Shown here: one piece after another, positions 19,527 through 27,587 of the stretch
How positions within the stretch are numbered: position 1 is the first letter of the stretch
How the letters are laid out: each line of letters begins with the position of its first letter
Origin: CBFDBF01 sp050293315
Lineage (GTDB): Bacteria; Pseudomonadota; Gammaproteobacteria; Chromatiales; Chromatiaceae
Length of the DNA: 64,000 nucleotides
Reading direction: 5' to 3'
NCBI GenBank assembly: GCA_050293315.1
Contig: JBNKMS010000023.1
Location: 62,001-126,000, forward strand
Made by a program: the position numbers and the translations under genes
Notes under the pieces: generated by a model
The model's input: the letters and a program-made list of their open reading frames with translations, nothing else
Databases searched by the model: none
Told to the model about the DNA's origin: nothing

Positions 19527-20801
19527 TCAGGCGATACCCATCTGTTTGGCTACGATCTCGCGGCCGCCGTTTTTCATCCATTCGTCGGCTGCCTGGGCGT
19601 AGTTGACCACCTCGCTCATGGCGGAGTCGAAGCCGAACATCTGGTAGGGGATACCCAGTGAGTCCAGGGTGTCCTGCATATAGCCCATACCGCGGACCAG
19701 GTTAGGTCCACCGCGTCCTACCACTACGTAGAGGGGTTGCGGTCCATGGGTGTTGAAGTGGTCACGCAGGGCATCAGCCATAGCGCGGAAGGTCTCGTAA
19801 ATATCGGTATTGTTTGCCTTACCGCCGATGATAAAGAGCACGTTTGATTGCTTCAGCCAGTATTTGTACACAATCCGGCTGATATCGTGCATCTTCGCAT
19901 AAGGTGGGTTACCACCGAAATCTGAGGAGATAGTGGCGGCGTCGCCCAGCAGTTCGGTAACCAGGGCGTTGGCACCACCACCGAAGGTCATGGCGCTGAT
20001 GGTCCCTGTCTCGTTGATGACGAACACGTCGGACTGTCCCTGATAGGTGCGCAGGGAGTTTACCTCCAGCTCAAAATCAGAGTAGCTGGAGGTGTCCAGG
20101 TCTTCCGGCAGGCCAAGACGCTTGGCATTTGGGTCATCATCATCGAAGGCGCATTTGAAGTCACACGCCAGTGGCACCAGACGGCCGCTACTTTTATCGC
20201 GCTTCATGCGGATAGGGTTCAGCTCCAGGGTGGTCATGCCGTAGTTGTGGAACAGGTCCCACAGCTTTGGCAGGTTCTGTACCAGTGGGCTGATCAGCTC
20301 CTTGGGGGCGTCCAGTTGGTGTAGGGCATTAGAGATAACAAAGCCCTTGAGTCCGGTCAGAGGATCAAACGGGATCCGAGCGATCTTTTCTGGTGGCAGC
20401 TCCTCGATCTCCATGCCACCGTGGTGGGTCAGGGTGATCATAGGGGCACGAAACTCGGTGCTGTCGGTGAGTGAAAAGTAGATCTCATACTCTGCCGGCA
20501 CACCGCCCTCAAAGGTTACACCTTCAGCCTTGGAGTAGGTATTGTTATGAAAGTGTTCGGCAAAATAGAGCCGCGCCTTCTCTTGCATCGCAGTGGAGAC
20601 GTCCTTGGCCCTGCCAAGCAGTCCGGCCTTACCTTTTTTGCCTACACCTCCCTTGAACATCGGCTTGATGAACACCTCACCGTGCCGCTCAATCAGCCCC
20701 TTGACCTCTTCATTGGTCGCCTCAGGGCCGAGCACTTCAGATGTAGGGAAGTCTACGTATTTAAGGAGTTTCGAACCCCAGTACATGCCTGTTATCTGCA
20801 T
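19527..20801 (-). CDS. aclB: ATP-citrate lyase small subunit (ATP-grasp, SucC-like; type II)
   Basis: ATP-grasp subunit that activates citrate, partner of the large subunit 81 bases downstream. The 424 residues contain VFIKPMFKGGVGKKGKAGLL near 44-63 (nucleotide-binding lysines), TLTHHGGMEIEELPPEKIAR, GMTTLELNPIR (metal-binding region) and the CoA-ligase-like GTISAMTFGGGANALVTELL near 266-285, followed by SSDFGGNPPYAKM and LFIIGGKANNTDIYETF. These match the beta subunit of the ATP-citrate lyase/succinyl-CoA synthetase superfamily. AGGAG precedes the ATG; the mdh stop is 12 bases upstream. Naming of the A and B subunits is reversed in some literature, so the symbol is tentative. Confidence 0.87.
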   Translation of the reverse strand: MQITGMYWGSKLLKYVDFPTSEVLGPEATNEEVKGLIERHGEVFIKPMFKGGVGKKGKAGLLGRAKDVSTAMQEKARLYFAEHFHNNTYSKAEGVTFEGGVPAEYEIYFSLTDSTEFRAPMITLTHHGGMEIEELPPEKIARIPFDPLTGLKGFVISNALHQLDAPKELISPLVQNLPKLWDLFHNYGMTTLELNPIRMKRDKSSGRLVPLACDFKCAFDDDDPNAKRLGLPEDLDTSSYSDFELEVNSLRTYQGQSDVFVINETGTISAMTFGGGANALVTELLGDAATISSDFGGNPPYAKMHDISRIVYKYWLKQSNVLFIIGGKANNTDIYETFRAMADALRDHFNTHGPQPLYVVVGRGGPNLVRGMGYMQDTLDSLGIPYQMFGFDSAMSEVVNYAQAADEWMKNGGREIVAKQMGIA

Positions 20802-20813
20802 TCTCTTTAGCTC

Positions 20814-21749
20814 CTAAATGCCGGTTTCTGCGACGGTTTTCTTTACCGTCTCGATGGTTTTATCCAGTAGTTTCTGCTCTTCCGGGGTGAGGTCGAACTC
20901 CAAGATCCGCTCTACCCCGTTGCCACCGATCACGGTGGGTACCCCGACAAACAGGCCGTCGATGCCATACTCACCCTCACATAGGGCTGCGGCGGTGATT
21001 ACCCGCTTTTTGTCTTTAATGAAGGCCTCGGCCATCTCAATAACAGAGGCTGCCGGGCTGAAATAGGCGCTGCCATTACCGAGTAGTTTTACCACCTCGG
21101 TGCCGGCTTCCTGGGTGCGCTTGATGATGGCATCAATACGCTCAGGAGGTAGCAGGGAGGTCAGGGGGACACCGCCCACGTTAGCAGTGCGAACCAGTGG
21201 CAGCATCTCGGGGCCATGGCCGCCCATAACCATACCGGAGACGTCCTGTACCGACAGACCGGTCTCCATGGCAATAAATGTGCGGAAGCGTCCGCTATCC
21301 AGAGCGCCAGCCATACCGATAACCTGGTTCTTGGGCATGCCTGAGTATTTGTGGAAGGCGTAGACCATGGCGTCCAGCGGGTTGGTAGTGAGGATTACGA
21401 AGGCGTTAGGGGCTACCCGTTTCACGTTCTCCGCCACATCCTGCATGATCTTCAGATTGGTGCCGAGCAGGTCCTCACGGGTCATGCCGGGCTTTCTAGC
21501 CAGGCCAGCGGTAATCATGATCAGGTCAGCATCGCTGATGTCATCATAGTCGCAGGTACCGCTCAGGTTGGCATCATAGCCGTCATGTGGGCGCAGTGCC
21601 ATCATATCGAGTGTCTTACCTTTGACCTGCCCCTCCATCTGTGGGATATCAAGCACTACCACATCACCCAACTCTTTCTGGGCCGCCAACAGTGCCAATA
21701 TGCCGCCGATCTGGCCACCTCCAATCAAAGCAATCTTTTTTCTGGACAT
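20814..21749 (-). CDS. mdh: Malate dehydrogenase (LDH-like type)
   Basis: Interconverts malate and oxaloacetate with NAD(H). The ATG at 21749 gives 311 residues and is preceded by GAGGAAG; upstream frame extension is spurious. KIALIGGGQIGGILALLA is the NAD-binding loop, DIPQMEGQVKGKTLDM carries the cofactor-selecting aspartate, ARKPGMTREDLLGTN has substrate-binding arginines, LTTNPLDAMVYAFHKYSG and VMGGHGPEMLPLVR contain the catalytic His. The family is the tetrameric LDH-like MDH (as in Chlorobium), not the dimeric E. coli kind. It leads the ACL operon and would supply the oxaloacetate-to-malate step in the reductive direction. Confidence 0.95.
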   Translation of the reverse strand: MSRKKIALIGGGQIGGILALLAAQKELGDVVVLDIPQMEGQVKGKTLDMMALRPHDGYDANLSGTCDYDDISDADLIMITAGLARKPGMTREDLLGTNLKIMQDVAENVKRVAPNAFVILTTNPLDAMVYAFHKYSGMPKNQVIGMAGALDSGRFRTFIAMETGLSVQDVSGMVMGGHGPEMLPLVRTANVGGVPLTSLLPPERIDAIIKRTQEAGTEVVKLLGNGSAYFSPAASVIEMAEAFIKDKKRVITAAALCEGEYGIDGLFVGVPTVIGGNGVERILEFDLTPEEQKLLDKTIETVKKTVAETGI

Positions 21750-21777
21750 AGTCAATCTTCCTCGTATTAAATCGTTG

Positions 21778-21830
21778 CCAGACTCTGGGCAAACAAATCC
21801 CCACCCCTCGCGAGGTGTAGAAGAGTCTGG
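21778..21830 (-). promoter_or_regulatory. Long hairpin in the mdh leader
   Basis: Nine-base perfect arms CCAGACTCT (21778-21786) and AGAGTCTGG (21822-21830) bracket 35 bases that include the palindrome CCTCGCGAGG. It ends 29 bases before the mdh start, within the likely 5' untranslated region. Function unknown. Confidence 0.4.
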
Positions 21831-22012
21831 GGGCACAGGCCGAAAGAGCCGCTAGCAGCCGGGGCCGGGCGGCGCAGTTACTGCGTTAGTTAGGGGGCTA
21901 AACTCGATAGCTGCAGTTTGATTTCAGCCCCTAGTTTCAACCTGAGGGCTGATTTTGGCAAAAAGCGACCGGCAATTGCAACCCAAAGACCACAAATTAA
22001 ACTATGGGTTGC

Positions 22013-24508
22013 CTAAAAAAGATCATTATCACTCGGGGCACTACTGGCCATCCCGCTGTTCTTGGGGATCTGTTTGGTCCGAAATACCTCGGTGATCGCC
22101 CCCTTATGATCACTGCCGACCCGCTGGCCTGTGGTTGGATCAATGCGTACGGTCACCATGTCAGGGGGCATTATCAGCGGCTGCTCTTTGACCCCTTTTA
22201 GAGCCTGCTCCATGTACATGATCCAGGCCGGAAGTGCGGCGCGCCCACCTACCTCGCCCCGACCTAATGGTTCAGACGAGTCGAATCCGACCCAGGTTAC
22301 CGCGACCATAGAGCGGTGAAAGCCGTTAAACCAGGCGTCACGCTGTTCGTTAGTGGTACCGGTCTTACCTGCCAGGTCACTGCGGCCGAGGGATTTGGCC
22401 CGGGTGGCAGTACCATGGGTAATAACATCCCGCATCATGGAGTTCATTATGTAGTAGTTTTGAGGGGTTATTACCCTTGGCGCGATATGCTCTTCCGCTA
22501 TTTTTGTGGGGGGCTTGCCCTTCTTGCCGGACGCTTCAGGTGCAGGTTTATCCTCTGGGTTGATCTTGCTTTCTGCAGCGGCAGTTACCTTCGCTCCCTC
22601 CTGGGCAGAGGGTGGAGCCCCCTCTTCTACTGTCATGCTCTGTTCGCACTCGGTGCAGACGCGAAGCGGCGAGGCCTGATAGAGGATATTGTTATGGCTG
22701 TCCTCGATCCTTTCTATAAAGTATGGTTCGACCCGAAAACCGCCATTAGCCAGCACAGAGTATCCTTTCGCCATCTGTAGCAGGGTCACGGTGCCACTCC
22801 CGAGGGCCAGAGAGAGATTACGTGGCAGTTTGTCCGGATCAAAACCGAACCGTTTAATATGTTCCATGGCGTGATCGAGGCCCATGGAGCGCAATAGGCG
22901 GATAGAGACCATATTGCGTGATTTGGTCAGGGCGTAGCGTAGTCTGGTAGGGCCAAAAAACTCTCCACTGTAGTTTTCCGGGCGCCAGGCATCCTCAAGG
23001 CCGGCATCTTCAACAACCACGGGGGCGTCGTTGATCAGACTGGCAGCGGTGAATCCGGCCTCCAGGGCAGCGGAGTAGATAAATGCCTTGAACCCGGAGC
23101 CGGGTTGACGCTTTGCCTGAATGGCGCGGTTGAATTTGCTGATCTTGTAGTCATAACCCCCAACCAGGGCGACGATGGCCCCGTCGTCCGGCTGCACGGA
23201 GACCAGCGCCCCTTCGACCGCAGGGATCTCTGCCAGACGCCAGGTGATCCCCTTCTCTGTGGTGCTCTTGATGATCCGAACCATGTCCCCCGGCTTGAGA
23301 ATATCAGAGGCCTTCTGCGGTTTTTTACCCAGGTAGTCCGTGCTGATATATCGCTGTGCCCACTTAATCTGATCCCATTCCAGAGGCTGTCGTTCGTCGC
23401 CACCCAAAAATGCGGTTGCGCTCTTCTCTTTAACATCCAATATCAGTGCCGGGACCAGATCGCCCACACGCTTATGTGCCTCCAGCAGCTTATCCCATGC
23501 CGGTTCATTGTTGTGCACCGAGAGGTCATAGTGTTCTTCGGGGCCACGGTAACCGTGGCGCTCATCGTACTCCTGGAGTGCCGTTCTGACGGCCTTGTTG
23601 GCGGTGGTCTGTAGTCTGCTATCCAGAGTGGTGATGACCCGCAGCCCTTTGATGTAGGCATCTTCGCCATACCGTTCGACCATCTCGGCGCGTACCATCT
23701 CAGCCAGATATGGGGCCTCGACATCTGCCTTGGTGGCATGTATTTTGGCGCTGATGGGGGCGTCCATGGCGGCCTTGTACTCCTCCTGCGAGATAAAATC
23801 GAGGTCATACATCCGCCCTAGGACATAACCTCTACGCTCTTTTGCTCGTTTCGGGTTGGTGACCGGGTTGTCGCGTGATGGGGCCTTGGGTAGCCCTGCG
23901 ATCATGGCTATCTGTGGTAGGTTGAGCTGGTCTGTATGTTTGCCGTAATAGACCTCGGCTGCTGCTTCGATGCCGTAGATGCGGTTGCCAAGATATATCT
24001 TGTTGAAGTAGAGCTCGAGAATCTCCTCCTTGCTCAGTTTGCTTTCAATCTGCAGCGACAGTAATATCTCATTGATTTTGCGTCTAAATGTCTTCTCCGG
24101 GCTGAGAAAAAAATTACGCGCAACCTGCATGGTGATAGTGCTGCCACCCTGCTGTTTCTCTCCGGTGATTAGCAGCTGTATACCGGCCCTGATTATCCCC
24201 TGATAATCCACCCCTGGGTGGTCAAAAAAGCGGTCATCCTCGGCTGCCAGAATGGCCTGAATCATCTGCTTCGGGACCTTATCGTAGGCTATAGGTACGC
24301 GTCTCTGTTCACCAAACGCTGCGATCAGTTCGCCCTGTCTGGAGTAGACACGGAGTGGTACCTGGAGGTCGATCTCCTGTAGATTTTCCGTTGAGGGGAG
24401 GTCGGGGAGTAGGAAAATGTAGACGCCGAGTAGGAGTACTACGATCCCAGTGATCCCCAGCATGGTCATAGAGAGGATAAAAGGGATTAGTTTTGTGGGC
24501 CACTTCAT
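22013..24508 (-). CDS. mrcA: Penicillin-binding protein 1A
   Basis: Bifunctional class A peptidoglycan synthase, 831 residues. A short cytoplasmic start is followed by one membrane helix (about 10-33). The glycosyltransferase domain shows the catalytic Glu in AAEDDRFFDHPGVD (residues 88-101), GGSTITMQVARN and KIYLGNRIYGIEAAAEVYYG. The transpeptidase has SGFKAF (the SxxK serine), TKSRNMVS (SxN) and the KTG box in AGKTGTTNEQRDAWFNG. As in other gammaproteobacteria it lies divergent to pilMNOPQ. A lysine/proline-rich insert near 660-700 is presumably a flexible loop. Confidence 0.96.
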   Translation of the reverse strand: MKWPTKLIPFILSMTMLGITGIVVLLLGVYIFLLPDLPSTENLQEIDLQVPLRVYSRQGELIAAFGEQRRVPIAYDKVPKQMIQAILAAEDDRFFDHPGVDYQGIIRAGIQLLITGEKQQGGSTITMQVARNFFLSPEKTFRRKINEILLSLQIESKLSKEEILELYFNKIYLGNRIYGIEAAAEVYYGKHTDQLNLPQIAMIAGLPKAPSRDNPVTNPKRAKERRGYVLGRMYDLDFISQEEYKAAMDAPISAKIHATKADVEAPYLAEMVRAEMVERYGEDAYIKGLRVITTLDSRLQTTANKAVRTALQEYDERHGYRGPEEHYDLSVHNNEPAWDKLLEAHKRVGDLVPALILDVKEKSATAFLGGDERQPLEWDQIKWAQRYISTDYLGKKPQKASDILKPGDMVRIIKSTTEKGITWRLAEIPAVEGALVSVQPDDGAIVALVGGYDYKISKFNRAIQAKRQPGSGFKAFIYSAALEAGFTAASLINDAPVVVEDAGLEDAWRPENYSGEFFGPTRLRYALTKSRNMVSIRLLRSMGLDHAMEHIKRFGFDPDKLPRNLSLALGSGTVTLLQMAKGYSVLANGGFRVEPYFIERIEDSHNNILYQASPLRVCTECEQSMTVEEGAPPSAQEGAKVTAAAESKINPEDKPAPEASGKKGKPPTKIAEEHIAPRVITPQNYYIMNSMMRDVITHGTATRAKSLGRSDLAGKTGTTNEQRDAWFNGFHRSMVAVTWVGFDSSEPLGRGEVGGRAALPAWIMYMEQALKGVKEQPLIMPPDMVTVRIDPTTGQRVGSDHKGAITEVFRTKQIPKNSGMASSAPSDNDLF

Positions 24509-24596
24509 CTGTTATTCCGTTGTTAATTCACAGTACTTTAGGGGGAAATAGCCCCGAACTATCGATTCTGACATAGGGTGATCATGGTAACAGAAT

Positions 24597-24625
24597 TTGA
24601 CAAAATGGCTATTTTATTGAATAAA
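24597..24625 (+). promoter_or_regulatory. Candidate promoter for pilMNOPQ
   Basis: A perfect -35 TTGACA (24597-24602), 17-base spacer and a weak -10 AATAAA (24620-24625) lie about 110 bases before pilM in the mrcA-pilM divergent region. Confidence 0.4.
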
Positions 24626-24731
24626 GTGCTTCACAAGAAATTCATTTACTGCTATATAGTTAAGCTACTTTATTAAAGAAAAACATTTAACTTAAGCTGT
24701 AACGCCATATTATAGGGAGAATGACAGCCAG

Positions 24732-25808
24732 ATGTTACCCTTTTTGCGCGCAAAAAAAGCGGAAATGATCGGTCTGGATATCAGTTCCACAGCCGTAAAG
24801 CTACTGGAATTGAGTCTTTCTGGGGGACGCTCCAGTGGTCGTTACCGGGTGGAGAGCTATGCGGTGGAGCCGCTCCAGGCCGATGCCGTGGTAGAGAAAA
24901 ATATCGCCGACGTAGAGGCGGTGGCAGAGTCGATCAAGAGTGTGGTAAGGCGTTCCGGTACCGGCATCAGAAACGCGGCAGTCGCGGTTTCTGGTTCAGC
25001 GGTGATAACCAAGACCATAGCGATGTCAGCTGCGTTGTCAGATCAGGAGATGGAGTCCCAGATCCAGCTTGAGGCCGATCAGTACATCCCCTACCCACTG
25101 GAAGAGGTAAATATCGATTTTGAGGTGTTGGGGCCGACTGAAAAAAACCCGGATATGGTGGATGTATTGCTGGCTGCCTCGCGTAGTGAGAATGTTGAGA
25201 ATCGTGTAGCCGCGCTGGAGATTGCCGGCCTCACTGCGGAGGTGGTCGATGTAGAGGCCTATGCGATGGAGAATGCCTTTGCGCTGATAGCAGATCAGCT
25301 TCCAGATCTGGGCGTGGATCAGACCATTGCTATCGCCGATGTAGGTGCAACCAATACAACCCTCAATGTGCTGCACAATGGCAAGATTATCTACACTCGC
25401 GAACAGAGTTTCGGCGGCAAGCAGTTGACCGAAGAGATTCAACGACGTTATGGCCTCTCAAATGAGGAGGCTGGTATGGCTAAGCGCCAGGGAGGGTTGC
25501 CGGATAATTACATACCAGAGGTGCTGGAGCCGTTCAAAGATGCCATGGCGCAGCAGGTTGCACGTTCACTGCAGTTTTTCTTCTCTTCGAGTGCACACAA
25601 CAGTGTCGATCGTGTTGTCCTGGCGGGGGGGTGTGCCTCTATTCCAGCGGTGGATGAGCTGGTAGAGGAGAGGATAGGGACATCGACGATCATTGCCAAC
25701 CCATTCACCAATATGTCGGTATCATCTGGGGTAAAGCCGCAAAGTCTGAGCAATGATGCTCCATCTTTGATGATTGCTTGCGGCCTGGCGTTGAGGAGCT
25801 TTGACTGA
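24732..25808 (+). CDS. pilM: Type IV pilus assembly protein PilM
   Basis: Cytoplasmic actin-like ATPase-fold protein that binds the N-terminal tail of PilN under the inner membrane. The 358 residues match the family. EMIGLDISSTAVKLLELS near the start is the phosphate-1 motif, IAIADVGATNTTLNVLHNGK near 193-212 is the phosphate-2 loop, and VVLAGGCASIPAVDELV near the C-terminus is the adenosine motif. TATTATAGGGAGA precedes the ATG; GGGAGA gives a good ribosome binding site. First gene of pilMNOPQ. Confidence 0.97.
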   Translation: MLPFLRAKKAEMIGLDISSTAVKLLELSLSGGRSSGRYRVESYAVEPLQADAVVEKNIADVEAVAESIKSVVRRSGTGIRNAAVAVSGSAVITKTIAMSAALSDQEMESQIQLEADQYIPYPLEEVNIDFEVLGPTEKNPDMVDVLLAASRSENVENRVAALEIAGLTAEVVDVEAYAMENAFALIADQLPDLGVDQTIAIADVGATNTTLNVLHNGKIIYTREQSFGGKQLTEEIQRRYGLSNEEAGMAKRQGGLPDNYIPEVLEPFKDAMAQQVARSLQFFFSSSAHNSVDRVVLAGGCASIPAVDELVEERIGTSTIIANPFTNMSVSSGVKPQSLSNDAPSLMIACGLALRSFD

Positions 25809-25809
25809 T

Positions 25810-26382
25810 ATGGCACGTATCAATCTATTACCCTGGCGAGAACAGCGGCGTGCAGAGCAGCAGCGTGAGTTCCTGGTTATGGTGGGTGGAGCGCTGGTTA
25901 TCACCTTGCTGTTAGGGGTTTATGCCCATCTGCATATAAACGGGATGATATCGTATCAAGAGGAGTTGAACGGGGTCCTGAAAAAAGAGATCACTGCGTT
26001 GGATGCAAGGATCACAGAGATCAAGGAGCTGGAAAAGACCAAGGCGAGACTGTTGGCCAGAATGACGGTGATTCAGGAGTTGCAGAGTAGCCGCCCGGAG
26101 GCGGTGCATCTGTTTGATGAGTTGGTAAAGACGACTCCTGACGGTGCGTTTATCACCAAAATTGCACAGAGTGGCAAGGTGGTAGAGTTGAATGGCAGGG
26201 CACAATCAAATGCCAGAGTGTCGGCCTATATGCGCAATGTAGATAGCTCTGATTGGATTGGTAATCCTGTGTTGCAGGTGATCGAAAACAAGGACAAGAC
26301 TGGGACCGGTTTCAGCCATTTCACCATGTCGCTGCAGCAGCAGACGCCGCAATCCGGTGGTGAGAAGGGGGATAAGCAGTGA
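25810..26382 (+). CDS. pilN: Type IV pilus assembly protein PilN
   Basis: Bitopic inner-membrane protein of the alignment complex. It begins MARINLLPWREQRRAEQQREF, the conserved PilM-binding tail (INLLPWRE), then one membrane helix (residues about 23-43), a coiled coil (about 45-85) and a periplasmic domain. The start was set at the ATG 25810, 11 bases after GAGGAG; a TTG at 25801 is less likely. It begins one base after the pilM stop and overlaps pilO by four bases. Confidence 0.95.
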   Translation: MARINLLPWREQRRAEQQREFLVMVGGALVITLLLGVYAHLHINGMISYQEELNGVLKKEITALDARITEIKELEKTKARLLARMTVIQELQSSRPEAVHLFDELVKTTPDGAFITKIAQSGKVVELNGRAQSNARVSAYMRNVDSSDWIGNPVLQVIENKDKTGTGFSHFTMSLQQQTPQSGGEKGDKQ

Positions 26383-27026
26383 ATCTGGACGATTTTAATA
26401 ATCTAGATATCAATAATATGGGGGTATGGCCAACCCCGGCCAAGGTTGTGGTGTTGCTTATTATCGCGATTCTTACGGGGGTAGGCTGGTATCACTTCGA
26501 TACCAAGGACCAGCTGGTCAGCTTGGAGTCATCTGAGCAGAAAGAGATCACTCTGCGGCAAGAGTTTGAACAAAAGCAGTCCAAGGCAGCCAATCTGGAG
26601 GCTTACAAGAAACAGCTGGCGGAGATGGAGCAGTCTTTTGGTGCCATGCTGCGCCAACTTCCGGATAAAACCGAGGTAGCAGCACTGCTGGTTGATGTCT
26701 CCCAGACCGGGCTTGCGGCCGGGCTGGAGTTTGAGTTGTTTGACCCTACCGGTGAAGTGCGCAAGGAGTTCTATGCAGAACTTCCAATCAAACTTAAGGT
26801 GAACGGCAACTACCATGAGTTTGGGGAGTTTATTAGTGGTCTGGCGGCACTGCCGCGTATCGTCACTATCCACGATGTCCTGATTCATCCTCAGGAGGGT
26901 AAAGACACGGATAAGGACGCAATTGGGGATGGTAACTCACTGACACTTGAGGCCGTAGCCAAGACCTATCGCTATCTCGAAGATGGGGGGGAGGTTGAGG
27001 AACCTGCCGGGGGGGCGAAGAAATGA
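26379..27026 (+). CDS. pilO: Type IV pilus assembly protein PilO
   Basis: Inner-membrane partner of PilN, 215 residues, starting at a GTG that overlaps the pilN stop (GTGA). A short cytoplasmic region, one helix (VVVLLIIAILTGVGWYHF, about 24-41), a coiled coil rich in Glu/Gln/Lys (about 45-85) and a ferredoxin-like periplasmic domain (IKLKVNGNYHEFGEFISGLA) are visible. Four-base overlap with pilP. Confidence 0.95.
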   Translation: MNLDDFNNLDINNMGVWPTPAKVVVLLIIAILTGVGWYHFDTKDQLVSLESSEQKEITLRQEFEQKQSKAANLEAYKKQLAEMEQSFGAMLRQLPDKTEVAALLVDVSQTGLAAGLEFELFDPTGEVRKEFYAELPIKLKVNGNYHEFGEFISGLAALPRIVTIHDVLIHPQEGKDTDKDAIGDGNSLTLEAVAKTYRYLEDGGEVEEPAGGAKK

Positions 27027-27565
27027 TGAATAGACCGGCCCTCATAGAGATAAAGTTATTGCTGGTTGTCGGCTGTCTGTTATTGGCCGGTTGTGGTGAC
27101 AGCCGGAGGGAGGAGCTGGATCAGTATATAGGGGAGGTGAAGGCGCGCAAGCCAGGGCGTATAGAGCCACTGCCAGAGATTAAGCAGATCGAGACCTTTA
27201 CCTACGTGGCCGGGAACAGGCGCAATCCCTTCAGGCCGGAACAGCCGCGGGATGAGCTTCTACCCGGGAGTGAGAATGGCGATGGCCCGATTCCAGATGT
27301 GACGCGGAGAAAGGAGGAGCTGGAGTCGTTCTCCCTTGACTCTATCCGTATGGTAGGAACTCTGCAGGACACTGATGGAACCATGTGGGGGCTTGTGCGG
27401 ACCTCCGACAAGATACTGTTTCGGGTAAAGGTGGGTAACTACATGGGTCGCAACCATGGGCAGATCACCAAGATATCGGAAGGCAGCATAGAGTTGACAG
27501 AGATTGTGGCGGATAACAGCGGTGGCTATCAGGAGCGGCAGGCTTCTGTAGCGCTGAGTGAATAG
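27023..27565 (+). CDS. pilP: Type IV pilus lipoprotein PilP
   Basis: Inner-membrane lipoprotein that links PilN/PilO to the secretin PilQ. A lipoprotein signal ends in the lipobox LLAGC with Cys24. The disordered linker FTYVAGNRRNPFRP is the conserved PilP segment, followed by the beta domain from about residue 95 (LDSIRMVGTLQDTDGTMWGL, VKVGNYMGRNHGQI). Length 180 is normal. Confidence 0.95.
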   Translation: MMNRPALIEIKLLLVVGCLLLAGCGDSRREELDQYIGEVKARKPGRIEPLPEIKQIETFTYVAGNRRNPFRPEQPRDELLPGSENGDGPIPDVTRRKEELESFSLDSIRMVGTLQDTDGTMWGLVRTSDKILFRVKVGNYMGRNHGQITKISEGSIELTEIVADNSGGYQERQASVALSE

Positions 27566-27587
27566 CGTGTAGGTAGAGGAATTGAAG

